DNA of 64,000 bases from Gammaproteobacteria bacterium (GCA_028279365.1 JANQNX010000003.1:1-64000); one strand, 5' to 3'. Positions 45,917-56,098 are shown, numbered from the stretch's first letter. Notes: generated by a model not told the origin, from the letters alone. Made by a program: numbers and translations.

Positions 45917-46729
45917 ATGGTTTCAAGGCTAAAAACACTCATTAGATTTAGCCTGTATCTGTTTATTATTAACCTCGTTTTTATCAGCAATACCAATGCC
46001 GAAAACAATACGACACCAAGCATATCAATCATCATTGATGACATTGGCTATCGCCTGAAAGATGACCTACGCGCGCTCGCATTACCGGGCCCGGTTGCTT
46101 ACGCGATACTGCCACATGCGCCTCATACTGAAAAAATGTCGATGATGGCCAACGAAAAGGGTAAGGAAATTCTGCTGCATCAACCCATGCAAGCACTGGA
46201 TAAAAATAAATATCTCGGTCCTGGCGCGTTAACTCTCAACATGACTCGACAGGAGTTTGTTGAAACACTTAACATCAATATGCGTAACGTCCCAAACCTG
46301 ATCGGTGTCAATAACCACATGGGCAGTTTACTGACTAAACATCCCGGACATATGCAATGGCTGATGGAAACCTTAAAGCTAAAAGGACAAATATATATTG
46401 ATAGTTTGACCAGTGAAGGCAGTGTCGCTGGCAAGGTGGCAAAAGAGATCAATATTCCTTACCTGACACGGGACGTGTTTCTCGATCACGAACAGCAACC
46501 AAGTTATATTCGTAAACAGTTTAAAGAATTAATTCGGGTTGCAAAACGTAAAGGATCTGCTCTCGGTATTGCACACCCTCATCCTTCTACTGTACAGGTA
46601 TTATCAGAAGTGTTGGTGGATGTTGAACAATACGGTGTGAACTTGATCGGGATTCGTTCTTTGTTACAAAAACGCACAATACATAAGGCCTATGCCAAAC
46701 GTCCTGATACCTCTCGCGCAGGGATGTGA
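45917..46729 (+). CDS. Divergent polysaccharide deacetylase (YibQ family)
   Basis: 270 residues with an N-terminal signal/anchor (FSLYLFIINLVFISNTNA) and a NodB-like barrel: ISIIIDDIGYRLKDD carries the metal-binding Asp pair, then VAYAILPHAPHT, LLHQPMQALD, GVNNHMGSLL and ALGIAHPHPSTV. The family (DUF610) is encoded with envC and ctpA in many proteobacteria and is expected to act on envelope polysaccharide; the substrate is unknown. Its last 38 bases overlap the next gene. Confidence 0.9.
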   Translation: MVSRLKTLIRFSLYLFIINLVFISNTNAENNTTPSISIIIDDIGYRLKDDLRALALPGPVAYAILPHAPHTEKMSMMANEKGKEILLHQPMQALDKNKYLGPGALTLNMTRQEFVETLNINMRNVPNLIGVNNHMGSLLTKHPGHMQWLMETLKLKGQIYIDSLTSEGSVAGKVAKEINIPYLTRDVFLDHEQQPSYIRKQFKELIRVAKRKGSALGIAHPHPSTVQVLSEVLVDVEQYGVNLIGIRSLLQKRTIHKAYAKRPDTSRAGM

Positions 46730-47234
46730 AGAACTTGAGGCCGTCACCGTCATCGATCTGCTGAGACGTGCTGACATCCATGTTGTCACGGCCGGGCTAG
46801 ATAAACAGCCGGTCACCTGTAGTCGAAAAACTATTTTAATACCAGATACCGATCTGGATACCGCACTACTTGACGAATATGACATGGTAGTCCTACCCGG
46901 TGGTTTACCGGGCGCTGATCACCTGGATAATGACCCACGTATAAAAGAGCTACTGATCAAACTCGTCAATAGCGAAAAGTTTGCTGCTGCAATATGTGCT
47001 GCACCTAAAGTACTAGTCAGCGCAGGATTACTAAAAAATAAACAAGCGACTTGCTATCCCGGCGTTTTGAAATCGGATAACAATATGACAGTAACAGACA
47101 AAGCTATCGTCGTAGATAAAAAAGTCATCACCTCCAGAAGCCCGGGCACGGCAATGGACTTCGCATTAACACTGATCGAATTATTATTAGGAAAAGATAA
47201 ACGAGATGAAGTAGAGAAGGGGTTAGTCAGGTAA
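46692..47234 (+). CDS. DJ-1/PfpI family protein (YajL-like)
   Basis: 180 residues with the DJ-1 fold: PNVLIPLAQGCEELEAVTVI (conserved Glu of the active site), DMVVLPGGLPGADHLDN, and the reactive cysteine in AAICAAPKVLVSAGLL, then ATCYPG and SRSPGTAMDFALTLIELL. Length and motifs match YajL/DJ-1 chaperone-like proteins implicated in stress protection. The canonical N-terminus requires the ATG at 46692, which lies 38 nt inside yibQ in another frame. Confidence 0.92.
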   Translation: MPNVLIPLAQGCEELEAVTVIDLLRRADIHVVTAGLDKQPVTCSRKTILIPDTDLDTALLDEYDMVVLPGGLPGADHLDNDPRIKELLIKLVNSEKFAAAICAAPKVLVSAGLLKNKQATCYPGVLKSDNNMTVTDKAIVVDKKVITSRSPGTAMDFALTLIELLLGKDKRDEVEKGLVR

Positions 47235-47354
47235 TCAATATTACTCGCGCCAAAAGGCTTCAGTATATTTTAACCCCAAATATACTCACGCCATTTTTAA
47301 TACAATCGTAATCTTTCACTGTGTAGCTCATGTTATTCTCAAGTCAAAACATTG

Positions 47355-48041
47355 ATGAATGATATGCTTAAAGATCAACTATTAAATAATGAATTTGAAC
47401 TAGATATCCCTTTATCCAAACAGACTTATTTTTATTTGGAAAGGAAAATTGGCTCGGCCTTCTTTAATAGCAAACCACCCATTGTTGATAAAGACAATTT
47501 ACTTAACCTGGGCTGCGGCACATTGATTTATGATGGCTGGATCAATGCAGATGACTTTGCCTTTAAACGTGCGCTACAAGAAAAAAAATTTAGACCAAAC
47601 TGGCGGCTGGATATTGGAAAAACCTGGAATTGCAACGACAACCATTGGGATGGTATTTTTACTCAGCATGTTATTGAGCATCTGCCCTACTCATCAGCAG
47701 TGTTTGTATTAGGCGAATGTTTTAGAACATTAAATTCGGGAGCATGGCTAAGACTTAGCGTTCCTGATCTACGAAAGTATGTTGATTTCTACGAAGGTAA
47801 ATCAATCGATGAGTTTTTCCAGCCATTCCAGCAAAAAGCGCTAGCCATCTCTTTCCTCACCCAAATGCACACGCATCGATCAACCTGGGATGTAAATTTA
47901 ATGATCCAACTACTCACTGAAATTGGTTTTGTACAGTCAAAAGAGGTCGAGTTTGGTGAAGGAACAGATCATAGACTTATAAAAGATCAAGAATCTAAAG
48001 CGGTAGAAAGTTTATATATTGAGGCACAAAAACCTAATTAA
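47355..48041 (+). CDS. Predicted SAM-dependent methyltransferase
   Basis: 228 residues. A class I methyltransferase fold is suggested by NLLNLGCGTLIYDGWINAD (motif I), the WDGIFTQHVIEHLPY segment and WLRLSVPDLRKYVDFY, which is common in methyltransferases encoded with glycan clusters. I start at ATG 47355; TTG at 47352 is adjacent, and another ATG is at 47367. No clear ribosome-binding site. The gene is visibly AT-richer than its flanks and stands alone between the yajL-like gene and convergent ubiB, so it may be a recent arrival. The substrate is unknown. Confidence 0.75.
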   Translation: MNDMLKDQLLNNEFELDIPLSKQTYFYLERKIGSAFFNSKPPIVDKDNLLNLGCGTLIYDGWINADDFAFKRALQEKKFRPNWRLDIGKTWNCNDNHWDGIFTQHVIEHLPYSSAVFVLGECFRTLNSGAWLRLSVPDLRKYVDFYEGKSIDEFFQPFQQKALAISFLTQMHTHRSTWDVNLMIQLLTEIGFVQSKEVEFGEGTDHRLIKDQESKAVESLYIEAQKPN

Positions 48042-48109
48042 ACTTTTCTTTAAGTATATTTAATCTTGATTTATTTCTTTATGTGTATTTCTACTCTCTC
48101 TATAGATGC

Positions 48110-48134
48110 CTACTTTACCTTCAAAAGAAAGTAG
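48110..48134. terminator. Possible bidirectional terminator
   Basis: CTACTTT (48110-48116) pairs with AAAGTAG (48128-48134) around an 11-nt loop, followed on the plus strand by ATTTTA. It lies between the convergent methyltransferase and ubiB genes. The stem is short and AT-rich. Confidence 0.35.
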
Positions 48135-48144
48135 ATTTTAACAA

Positions 48145-49803
48145 TTACTTCTCTTGCCAGGAAAGATACAACAACATCATTCCGGCAAAACCCAATAACC
48201 AGGAGACTATTGGTACTGAAAGAAACTCACCGTGCGTGCCCTTATCCAACGCATAAATAATGGAAGACGAAAGCAAAAAACCCGAACCCACCACAGCCAA
48301 GACCGTGCGTCGATTGTAGGATTTCATCTCATGTCGCAGTTCGTGGATTTCCTGCGACTTATTTTCCATCTCAATCTTGCCGTTATTAATACGGTCAATC
48401 ACATCGATAATCTTGTTGGGTAAACCGGGCATACGATCAATCAGCTTCGGTATATGCTGCTTGGCATCTTTAATTAAGCCTTTGGTTCCGATTCGTTCAT
48501 CGCGCCAGCGTTCAAGCTGTGGTCTCGCCGTCTTCCAAAGATCCAACTCCGGATATAGCTGGCGACCAATACCTTCAATATTAATGATTGTCTTTTGCAA
48601 CATAATTAACTGGGGCATGATCTCGACATTAAAGCTACGCGCTATCTGTAATAAACGTTGTAACAGTTCGCCAAAGGAAATCTCATGCATGGGTCGATCA
48701 AGTAAAGGTTCGCAGACCGAACGAATCGCCGATTCCAGTTCATCCATACGAGTACCACGTGGCACCCATTCCGACTCAATGTGCAAGGCGGCAACACGAT
48801 GATAATCACGATTTAAAAATGCCATAAAGTTCTCGGCAAGATAGCGCTGATCAAACTCGGTTAATGAACACATGATGCCAAAATCAATGACCTTAACCAT
48901 CGCAGGTTTACCCTGCTCTGGTGGTGTCACGAAAATATTCCCGGGATGCATGTCTGCATGAAAGAAATTATCGCGAAATACCTGCGTGAAAAACACTTCG
49001 ACACCATATTCAGCCAACCACCTCAGGTCTATGCCTGCAGCTTTCAATGCATCGATATCACGAACAGAGACACCTCTGACCAATTCCATCACTAAGACGT
49101 TACGCTTGGTTAATTCCCAGTTTACCTCGGGGACGAAGTATTGTTCTTCCTCCCGGAAGTTACGTCTTAGTTGTGAGGCATTAGCCGCTTCGCGCTGTAA
49201 ATCCAGTTCGTTTAATAATGTCTTTTCAAACTCATCAACAACACCGGTAAACCGTAATGCACGTCCTTTGCGATAGTATTTCTCTGCCTTTTCAGCCAAC
49301 AGGTGTAACAAGGCCAGATCATTTTTAATCAAGCGTTCGATATCAGGCCGTATGACCTTAACAATAAATTCTCGACCATCTTTTAATACTGCACGATGCA
49401 CTTGTGCAATCGATGCTGATGCCAATGGCGTTTCATCAAATTCTAAAAAGACATTTTCCAACTTTTCCTGATAGGCTTTTTCGATGATCGATCTGGCAAC
49501 TTCACCTGAAAAAGGCGCAACGTTATCCTGAAGTTTGGCAAACTCATTGGCGATATCTTCTGGCAACAAATCGCGACGCGTAGACAATATCTGACCCAGC
49601 TTGACATAAATAGGACCCAAATCTTCCAGCGCCGAGCGCATTCGAACCGCACGCGGACCCGTTTTACGACCAAACCAGTTCCAGGGAAGAATAAAATAAA
49701 TAAAACGAAACGGACGGAATAAATGCGTCGCAAATACAAATTCATCCAGCCCGTGTTTGATTAATACACGCTGTATCGTTAGTAGTCGGAGTATCTGCTC
49801 CAT
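48145..49803 (-). CDS. ubiB: Ubiquinone biosynthesis kinase-like protein UbiB
   Basis: 552-residue atypical kinase/ATPase of the ABC1/ADCK family needed for ubiquinone synthesis. Visible are the KxGQ motif (GPIYVKLGQILSTRRDLLP), alanine-rich loop region ASASIAQVHRAVL, catalytic-loop FHADMHPGNIFV, metal-binding VIDFGIM, and two C-terminal membrane helices (about 500-545) that anchor it in the inner membrane. Third of the ubiE-ubiJ-ubiB run, 3 nt after ubiJ, as in E. coli. Confidence 0.97.
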   Translation of the reverse strand: MEQILRLLTIQRVLIKHGLDEFVFATHLFRPFRFIYFILPWNWFGRKTGPRAVRMRSALEDLGPIYVKLGQILSTRRDLLPEDIANEFAKLQDNVAPFSGEVARSIIEKAYQEKLENVFLEFDETPLASASIAQVHRAVLKDGREFIVKVIRPDIERLIKNDLALLHLLAEKAEKYYRKGRALRFTGVVDEFEKTLLNELDLQREAANASQLRRNFREEEQYFVPEVNWELTKRNVLVMELVRGVSVRDIDALKAAGIDLRWLAEYGVEVFFTQVFRDNFFHADMHPGNIFVTPPEQGKPAMVKVIDFGIMCSLTEFDQRYLAENFMAFLNRDYHRVAALHIESEWVPRGTRMDELESAIRSVCEPLLDRPMHEISFGELLQRLLQIARSFNVEIMPQLIMLQKTIINIEGIGRQLYPELDLWKTARPQLERWRDERIGTKGLIKDAKQHIPKLIDRMPGLPNKIIDVIDRINNGKIEMENKSQEIHELRHEMKSYNRRTVLAVVGSGFLLSSSIIYALDKGTHGEFLSVPIVSWLLGFAGMMLLYLSWQEK

Positions 49804-49806
49804 GAT

Positions 49807-50439
49807 CTAGGTTTGCTTTTCCTTACGTTTCGCTTCCAGCTTTGCGACACGCTGTGTCATCCTGTCTACATCTTCGCGTAGTTGATCGACATCGTCACAA
49901 AATTCTTTTACCAATAGCGCATCCGGCAACAGCTCGCTCTCAAATCGAAGGTATTCGCTGATATCATTAGCCAGTGTATTGGTCGTGTCTTTTGCAAAAC
50001 GATGCGTATTACGCACAAATTGTCCAAGCTGGTAAGCTGCCGTATCTCCGACGATGCGTGATAGTGGTTCCTCTAGATCGACCTCTATATTTTGCATGAT
50101 ATGTTGAAAACGCTGCGCCAGACCGATATCACCAATCAGTTCCATCTCTGATGGTAATGTGCCACTGGTGTCTTTGGCTGCCGCCAACATGTTAACAAAG
50201 TTCATGGGCGTACCTTTTATTAACACATTCGGTTTTTCTTCATAAACTGTTTTCAAATATAGGCCGCTTTCATTTGGGAATAAATACAGCTTGAGCGATG
50301 TATTAATGAATTCAAAGGCGATGACTTTTCCGCTTAAGTCGGCAAGTGATACCTGCGTTTCTTCGTCAAGTGCAATGGCCTTGTTTAATAAGGACTCGAC
50401 ATGTTCAATCCAGACCGGATGTGAGTTTGAATCGGTCAT
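49807..50439 (-). CDS. ubiJ: Ubiquinone biosynthesis accessory factor UbiJ
   Basis: 210 residues. An SCP2 lipid-binding domain (about 15-120; [34 protein letters not shown]) is followed by [17 protein letters not shown]-like helix ([19 protein letters not shown]) and a C-terminal coiled coil (about 165-210). UbiJ with UbiK organises the soluble Ubi complex and binds ubiquinone intermediates. It overlaps ubiE by ATGA. Confidence 0.92.
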   Translation of the reverse strand: MTDSNSHPVWIEHVESLLNKAIALDEETQVSLADLSGKVIAFEFINTSLKLYLFPNESGLYLKTVYEEKPNVLIKGTPMNFVNMLAAAKDTSGTLPSEMELIGDIGLAQRFQHIMQNIEVDLEEPLSRIVGDTAAYQLGQFVRNTHRFAKDTTNTLANDISEYLRFESELLPDALLVKEFCDDVDQLREDVDRMTQRVAKLEAKRKEKQT

Positions 50440-51185
50440 AGTTTATAACCACGATGAATCGCGACAATGCCACCAGATAAATTGTGATATTCCACTTGTT
50501 CAAAACCAGCATCCTGCATCATGGTTTTCAATGTTTCCTGATCAGGATGCATACGAATCGACTCAACCAGATATTGATAACTGGCCTCATCCTTTGCCAC
50601 CATTTTTCCAAATTGCGGGATCAATTTAAACGAGTATTGATCATAGAGCTTATTGAACAACGGAATGACGATCTTGGAGAACTCAAGCACGACCAACTGA
50701 GAACCGTATTTCAGCTTGTCATACATCGAACGCAAGGCCTTATCTTTATCAGTGACATTCCGTAAACCAAATGCGATGGTCATGCAGTCAAAACTGTTAT
50801 TCGGGAATGGCAATACCTCGGCATTCCCCTGGACATAATTAACCCCATTTATTACGCCGTTATCGATAAAACGATTGCGACCATGTTGCAACATATCAGC
50901 ATTAATATCGCAGACGGTAATACTGCCATCCGGACCAAGTTGCTTATGAATCAATCTTGCAATATCGCCGGTACCACCTGCCAAATCCAATACCTGATAA
51001 TGGGGTTTAATTGCACATAAATGCACCGCATGCCGTTTCCACAAACGATGCACGCCCATCGACATAATGTCGTTCATCAGATCATATTCAGACGCGACCG
51101 ATGAAAAAACCTGTTTGACCCGTTGCGCTTTATCGCCGGTGGCTACGGTTTCAAAACCAAAATGGGTAGTACCGGTATCAGTCAT
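50436..51185 (-). CDS. ubiE: Ubiquinone/menaquinone C-methyltransferase UbiE
   Basis: 249-residue SAM methyltransferase acting on 2-polyprenyl-6-methoxy-benzoquinol (and demethylmenaquinol). Motifs: [20 protein letters not shown] near the start, motif [36 protein letters not shown], and C-terminal [15 protein letters not shown], the family ending. Normal length. Its start overlaps the end of the DUF971 gene by 8 nt. Confidence 0.97.
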   Translation of the reverse strand: MTDTGTTHFGFETVATGDKAQRVKQVFSSVASEYDLMNDIMSMGVHRLWKRHAVHLCAIKPHYQVLDLAGGTGDIARLIHKQLGPDGSITVCDINADMLQHGRNRFIDNGVINGVNYVQGNAEVLPFPNNSFDCMTIAFGLRNVTDKDKALRSMYDKLKYGSQLVVLEFSKIVIPLFNKLYDQYSFKLIPQFGKMVAKDEASYQYLVESIRMHPDQETLKTMMQDAGFEQVEYHNLSGGIVAIHRGYKL

Positions 51186-51546
51186 TAGGGCGAATGTGTC
51201 CGGCTTGTTTCAAGGCATCAAGATAGTTCATCCAGTTATCATTCTGCTCCTCACCCAGTTCATATAAATAACGCCAGGAATAGAGTCCGGTCGAGTGGCC
51301 ATCATCAAATATCAACTTTAAGGCATAATTACCCACCGGTTCGATGGAGTCGATATTGACGTTTTCCTTTCCGACCTGCAGTACTTCCTGGCCGGGACCA
51401 TGTCCTTTTACATCCGCTGATGGCGAAAACACACGCAGGTATTCGCAGGACAATTCAAATTTTTCACCATCATCAAATTCTATTTCCAGTACCCGGGATT
51501 TTTTATGCAGACTAATCGAAATAGGTTGTGGATATTGTTCAGCCAT
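51178..51546 (-). CDS. DUF971 protein (GBBH-like N-terminal domain)
   Basis: 122 residues. [59 protein letters not shown] and WRYLYELG match DUF971, related to the N-terminal domain of gamma-butyrobetaine hydroxylase. It is often encoded between hslU and ubiE, as here; a link to ubiquinone or iron-sulfur metabolism is only contextual. ATG at 51546 chosen over an in-frame TTG three codons upstream. Confidence 0.9.
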   Translation of the reverse strand: MAEQYPQPISISLHKKSRVLEIEFDDGEKFELSCEYLRVFSPSADVKGHGPGQEVLQVGKENVNIDSIEPVGNYALKLIFDDGHSTGLYSWRYLYELGEEQNDNWMNYLDALKQAGHIRPND

Positions 51547-51581
51547 AGCAATCAATAACGTCGTTTAACTCGGATTTCACT

Positions 51582-52913
51582 TTATAATATATAACGACTC
51601 AGGTCTTCATCTTCGACCAATTCGTTTAAGTGTTCATTCACATAACTGGCATCAATGCTAATCGTTTGTCCTTGTTTCTCAGATGCGCCGAAAGATAAGG
51701 ACTCAAGCAAGCGCTCCATCACTGTATGTAAACGCCGTGCACCAATATTTTCCGTTGATTCATTCACCTGCCAGGCGATCTCGGCAATACGACGAATGCC
51801 ATCATCAGCGAACTGCAGATCTACCCCCTCCGTTTGTAACAACAAAACGTATTGTTCGGTTAATGAGGCGTCCGGCTCGGTCAATATGCGGACAAAATCA
51901 TTCGTCTCTAATGCGCTGAGCTCCACCCGAATCGGCAGTCTCCCTTGCAACTCCGGGATCAAATCAGATGGTTTGGCAAGGTGAAACGCGCCAGAGGCAA
52001 TAAATAAAATATGATCGGTTTTAATCATGCCGTATTTAGTAGAAACCGTGCTGCCCTCAACCAATGGTAATAAATCGCGCTGCACGCCTTCTCTGGACAC
52101 ATCCGGCCCATTTGATTCGGAACGGCGCGTGACTTTATCCAGTTCATCAAGAAACACGATCCCGTTTTGTTCAACACTCTCAATTGCACGCGCTTTGACT
52201 TCATCTTCATTCACCATCTTGGCCGCTTCTTCCTCGGCCAGATGCTTTAATGCATCCTTAACCTTTAATTTGCGGTTTTGCTTTTTCCCAGTACCCATGT
52301 TTTGAAACATGCCCTGTAGCTGACTGGTCATTTCTTCCATACCCGGCGGCGCCATGATCTCAACGCCGATATTCGGCGCGTTTAACTCAACTTCGACTTC
52401 CTTATCATCAAATTTACCTTCCAGTATCATTTGTTTGAACTTGGTGCGAGTTGAATTGACCGATGAATTCTCATCCGCTGGCTCACCCATCATCCGCGCC
52501 GGCGGCAACAGGATATCCAGTACTCGCTCCATCGCCGCTTCCTGCGCTTCATGTTTTACCTTATCGGTCTCTTTCTCCCGGGTTTGTTTGATAGCAATGT
52601 CGGCAAGGTCACGAATAATCGATTCAACGTCGCGACCGACATAGCCGACTTCAGTAAATTTGGTCGCCTCTATCTTGATGAAAGGTGCCTCGGCTAATTT
52701 GGCCAAACGCCTGGCTATCTCGGTTTTACCGACGCCAGTAGGGCCAATCATCAGAATATTTTTCGGTGTAATTTCATTACGAACGGATTCATCAACCTGC
52801 GCACGACGCCACCGATTGCGCAATGCGATGGCAACGGCACGTTTTGCAGAATCCTGTCCGACGATATGTTTATTGAGTTCAGTCACTATCGCCTGCGGCG
52901 TTAACGTGGTCAT
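51582..52913 (-). CDS. hslU: HslU ATPase subunit of the HslUV protease
   Basis: 443-residue AAA+ unfoldase. N-terminus [20 protein letters not shown], Walker [16 protein letters not shown], pore motif GYVGRD, the I-domain insertion (about 110-240, charged), Walker [12 protein letters not shown], sensor regions and the C-terminal DLSRYIL tail that docks into HslV. It lies 88 nt downstream of hslV in the same direction. Expected to be heat-shock induced. Confidence 0.98.
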   Translation of the reverse strand: MTTLTPQAIVTELNKHIVGQDSAKRAVAIALRNRWRRAQVDESVRNEITPKNILMIGPTGVGKTEIARRLAKLAEAPFIKIEATKFTEVGYVGRDVESIIRDLADIAIKQTREKETDKVKHEAQEAAMERVLDILLPPARMMGEPADENSSVNSTRTKFKQMILEGKFDDKEVEVELNAPNIGVEIMAPPGMEEMTSQLQGMFQNMGTGKKQNRKLKVKDALKHLAEEEAAKMVNEDEVKARAIESVEQNGIVFLDELDKVTRRSESNGPDVSREGVQRDLLPLVEGSTVSTKYGMIKTDHILFIASGAFHLAKPSDLIPELQGRLPIRVELSALETNDFVRILTEPDASLTEQYVLLLQTEGVDLQFADDGIRRIAEIAWQVNESTENIGARRLHTVMERLLESLSFGASEKQGQTISIDASYVNEHLNELVEDEDLSRYIL

Positions 52914-53001
52914 AATTTGTGTCTAATAAGTTAAATAATTGAATTACGCATTTCTGAAATTTACTTGCAGCTTAAACAGCCAAACCAGAACAGGAACAGC
53001 G

Positions 53002-53535
53002 TTACAGTTCCTCAATGGTTAAATTAGAATTGGTATAAATACAAATATCGGCAGCAATACCCAGACCCTTTTCGACTATTTCTCGTGCACTCAGTTCGGT
53101 ATTCTTTAATAAGGCTAATGCAGCTGACTTGGCAAAATGTCCGCCCGAACCGATAGCCATAATATTATCTTCCGGTTCAATCACATCGCCATTGCCGGAC
53201 AAAATTAACGAGGTAGTTTTATCCGCTACACACAACATGGCTTCCAACCGCCTCAACATCCGATCGGTACGCCAGTCTTTTGCCATCTCCACGGCTGAGC
53301 GCATTAGATTACCCTGATGTTTTTCCAACTTGGCTTCGAAACGCTCAAACAAGGTAAAAGCATCAGCCGTACCACCAGCAAAGCCGGCAAGAATCTGTTC
53401 TTTATATAAGCGACGTACCTTGCGCGCATTGCCTTTCATGACTGTATCGCCCAATGATACCTGGCCATCGCCACCAATCACGACATTGTCGTCGCGACGC
53501 ACCGACAAGATTGTTGTGCCTCTGAATTGTTCCAA
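53002..53535 (-). CDS. hslV: HslV peptidase subunit of the HslUV protease
   Basis: 177-residue threonine peptidase of proteasome beta type. The precursor begins MEQFRG followed by the catalytic threonine of [10 protein letters not shown]; other family strings are [32 protein letters not shown] and [19 protein letters not shown]. The start codon is TTG (53533-53535), fixed by an AGGAG ribosome-binding site 7 nt upstream. Confidence 0.97.
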   Translation of the reverse strand: MEQFRGTTILSVRRDDNVVIGGDGQVSLGDTVMKGNARKVRRLYKEQILAGFAGGTADAFTLFERFEAKLEKHQGNLMRSAVEMAKDWRTDRMLRRLEAMLCVADKTTSLILSGNGDVIEPEDNIMAIGSGGHFAKSAALALLKNTELSAREIVEKGLGIAADICIYTNSNLTIEEL

Positions 53536-53574
53536 ACTGTCTCTCCTTTGCCACTTATTTCAGGCGGGAAGCGA

Positions 53575-53603
53575 ATTGTACATGAGCAGGCAGTCAGACT
53601 TAA
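53575..53603 (-). promoter_or_regulatory. Possible hslVU promoter
   Basis: On the minus strand TTAAGT (53598-53603) and TACAAT (53575-53580) are separated by 17 nt, 39 nt before the hslV start and after the end of xerC. The overlapping string CTTAAG-N11-GCTCATGT loosely resembles a sigma-32 promoter, but matches are incomplete. Confidence 0.4.
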
Positions 53604-53619
53604 GCCTAATCACAGCGGC

Positions 53620-54528
53620 CTAGTCTGATTCCTTGCCCTGTTTACGCCGCGCTCGGGGGTGACTGTTGTCATAGACCTGGGCGAGATGCTGAAAATCAAG
53701 ATGCGTGTAGACCTGAGTGGTGCTGATATCCGCATGGCCGAGCAATTCCTGCACAGCACGCAAATCACCACTGGACTCGAGCATATGGCTGGCAAACGAA
53801 TGCCTCAACATATGCGGATGAACATGATTGGGTAATCCCTGCTTTATCGACCATTCTTTTAAGCGCTGTTGCACCGAGCGCTGACTAATACGCTTACCTC
53901 GCTGACTGACAAACAACGCGGTCTCATCGTCATTGACAAATTGTTTCCGTAAATCCAACCAGTCTTTAATCGCTTTTTGGGCATGCTTCCCTACAGGTAA
54001 GCTTCGCGTTTTATTTCCCTTGCCGACTACCGTGACTAATTTATCGGCAAAATCAATGCTGCTCAGGTTTAGTCCGGTGAGTTCAGATAAACGTAGACCG
54101 GAAGAATAAATTAATTCCAACATAGCCTTATCACGAATAGCCAACGGATCCTTGTCACTGATTTCCACCAGCTGTGCTGCTTGATCGACATCCAGCACGT
54201 TCGGTAACTTACGCGGCGTCTTCGGTGTCACAATCCCTTCTGCAGGATTAATTGTTACCTTGCCGTGCTTTAATAGATAACGATAGAACGCACGAATCGC
54301 TGACAGGTTACGTTGCAAGGAGCGTCCGCCTATCCCCTGCCGATGTCGCCACGCCACATAGCCCCGCAATTGTCGGCCGTCCAACGCCACCCAACTGGCA
54401 ATAGACTTATCGTCGCAGTATTCCAGTAATTTCGACAAATCGCGCTGATAGGCCGCGTTGGTATTAGCAGACAGGTGTTGGAGTGATTTAAAAAAATCGT
54501 CGAGCTGTTTACGATCAGCCTGATTCAA
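53620..54528 (-). CDS. xerC: Site-specific tyrosine recombinase XerC
   Basis: 302-residue recombinase resolving chromosome dimers at dif together with XerD. Catalytic residues are visible: Arg in SSGLRLSELTGL, Lys in VVGKGNKTRSLPV, HxxR in HPHMLRHSFASHML, His in LLGHADISTTQ and nucleophile Tyr in VYTHLDFQHLA. HLDFQHLAQVYDNSHPRARR and the dapF-DUF484 neighbourhood identify XerC rather than XerD. The start is a TTG (54528); no in-frame ATG or GTG lies upstream before the DUF484 stop, and no strong ribosome-binding site is seen. Confidence 0.95.
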   Translation of the reverse strand: MNQADRKQLDDFFKSLQHLSANTNAAYQRDLSKLLEYCDDKSIASWVALDGRQLRGYVAWRHRQGIGGRSLQRNLSAIRAFYRYLLKHGKVTINPAEGIVTPKTPRKLPNVLDVDQAAQLVEISDKDPLAIRDKAMLELIYSSGLRLSELTGLNLSSIDFADKLVTVVGKGNKTRSLPVGKHAQKAIKDWLDLRKQFVNDDETALFVSQRGKRISQRSVQQRLKEWSIKQGLPNHVHPHMLRHSFASHMLESSGDLRAVQELLGHADISTTQVYTHLDFQHLAQVYDNSHPRARRKQGKESD

Positions 54529-54563
54529 AACAGTGGCGTTAGCAGCAAGTGCATCAGCTAACG

Positions 54564-55274
54564 CTAATCCTCATTAATCCAGGGCTTTAATATAAAACTA
54601 AGTACTTCACCGAGGTTAGCCAATAGTTCGACTCCCATACCCGGTTGAAATCGCTCTGCATCAAAACTGCCAATGGCCAGAATACCGCCCCAGTCCTGTC
54701 CGTGTAACGGCACCATCACTGAAGACGCAATTTCATTACCGTCATCACCAAACAGAAATACCTGCTGTTGATGTTTCATACGACCGCTCAGAGGCATTCT
54801 CTTTTCAATAATCGTTTTAAACAATGACTTCTCGGGGGCATCTTTGCCGGCAAATTCATCGGTAGGAAAACTATCAACGAAGGCCGGCTCAGCAAATAGA
54901 CGTACCATCACACGGTCGGCATGAAAATTCTTCTTCAGGTTGTCGTAAATGGTGCTAAAGATAGACTTTGGATCATCGGCATCCATCAGCGTCAATGCCA
55001 ATTTGTGCATGCGCCGGGCCAGCTCTTCGTTTTGTCGGGCAATCTCGATCAATTCATGCAAGCGTTTACGCGTTTGCTGGTTTTGTTCGCGTAATACCGA
55101 TACCTGTCGCTCGACCAATGACACCGCGCCGCCATGTTCATGTGGTATCGACATCTCAGCCAATATTGAAGGGTGTTTATTAAAGAAATCCGGATTTTGC
55201 TTTAAATAATCCACCAGCATATCGTCGGTAATGGCAGTGTTTGTTTCCTGATCTTGTTCTTCTTGTGCGCTCAT
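54564..55274 (-). CDS. DUF484 family protein
   Basis: 236 residues: N-terminal YLKQNPDFFNKHPSILAEMS and the SLVERQVSVLREQNQQTR helix are diagnostic of DUF484; a coiled coil (about 55-95) leads into a GAF-like domain (about 105-230, DRVMVRLFAEP, GGILAIGSFDAERF). Function unknown. The dapF-DUF484-xerC order is conserved in gammaproteobacteria. Overlaps dapF by ATGA. Confidence 0.92.
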   Translation of the reverse strand: MSAQEEQDQETNTAITDDMLVDYLKQNPDFFNKHPSILAEMSIPHEHGGAVSLVERQVSVLREQNQQTRKRLHELIEIARQNEELARRMHKLALTLMDADDPKSIFSTIYDNLKKNFHADRVMVRLFAEPAFVDSFPTDEFAGKDAPEKSLFKTIIEKRMPLSGRMKHQQQVFLFGDDGNEIASSVMVPLHGQDWGGILAIGSFDAERFQPGMGVELLANLGEVLSFILKPWINED

Positions 55275-56098
55275 AATTCTATTGTACCCTCAAACACTGT
55301 CGTTGCCGGACCGGTCATCATCACAGGCGCATCTTCGCCCGCCCATTCCAGCGTTAAATTGCCGCCTTTCAGCTGTGCCTCTATTGTCCCTTCCAATACC
55401 CCTCGCTGGCAAGCAATAACCATGGCCGCGCAGGCGCCACTGCCACAAGCCAGTGTTTCGCCTGCACCACGTTCATAAACGCGAAGCTTGAACAACTGTT
55501 GATTCACGACCTCGATAAAACCGACATTCACACCTTCGGGAAATAAATCGGAAGACTGCACTGCCGGACCTAATAGTTCGACCGGGGTAGCGTCAACGCT
55601 GTCGACAAAAAAAACTGCGTGCGGATTGCCCATGGAAACGGCACCAAACTGGTATGTTGTGCCCTGAATATCAAGCGCATAATTCTCAGCCCGAGTCTTG
55701 GTTAGCAAAGGAATAACCGAAGGTTCAAAACCGGGCACACCCATATCAACGGTCACATCCTGATCCCGCATGCATAGCTTCAATATCCCTGCGCCAGTCT
55801 CAGCGATGATCGTGTCTTTGGAAATAATATTTTTCTGGCGTAAATACACCGCCGCACAGCGTGCACCATTGCCGCACTGCATAACTTCTCCGCCGTCGTT
55901 GTTAAATATTCGGTAACGAACATCGGCGGTATCAGATGCCGGCGGCTCTAATAACAGGATTTGATCGCAGCCAACACCAAAATGCCGGTCGGCAATCAAT
56001 CGCGCTTGTTCACGACTTAATTCCAACGACTGTGTGAAGGTATCGAATACGACAAAATCGTTACCAATTCCGTGCATTTTGGTGAAGTGATGATTCAT
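55271..56098 (-). CDS. dapF: Diaminopimelate epimerase
   Basis: 275-residue PLP-independent racemase converting LL- to meso-diaminopimelate for lysine and peptidoglycan. Both catalytic cysteines are present, in VMQCGNGARCAA and LACGSGACAAMV; the N-terminus FTKMHGIGNDFVVFD and the SMGNPHAVFFVD segment are typical. First gene of the minus-strand run; divergent from the chemoreceptor gene across 200 bp. Confidence 0.98.
   Translation of the reverse strand: MNHHFTKMHGIGNDFVVFDTFTQSLELSREQARLIADRHFGVGCDQILLLEPPASDTADVRYRIFNNDGGEVMQCGNGARCAAVYLRQKNIISKDTIIAETGAGILKLCMRDQDVTVDMGVPGFEPSVIPLLTKTRAENYALDIQGTTYQFGAVSMGNPHAVFFVDSVDATPVELLGPAVQSSDLFPEGVNVGFIEVVNQQLFKLRVYERGAGETLACGSGACAAMVIACQRGVLEGTIEAQLKGGNLTLEWAGEDAPVMMTGPATTVFEGTIEL

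Noticed and set aside
53578-53603. Sigma-32 heat-shock promoter for hslVU
   Set aside because: CTTAAG-N11-GCTCATGT matches only part of each consensus box; the overlapping sigma-70-type pair fits equally well, so heat-shock control cannot be claimed from sequence.
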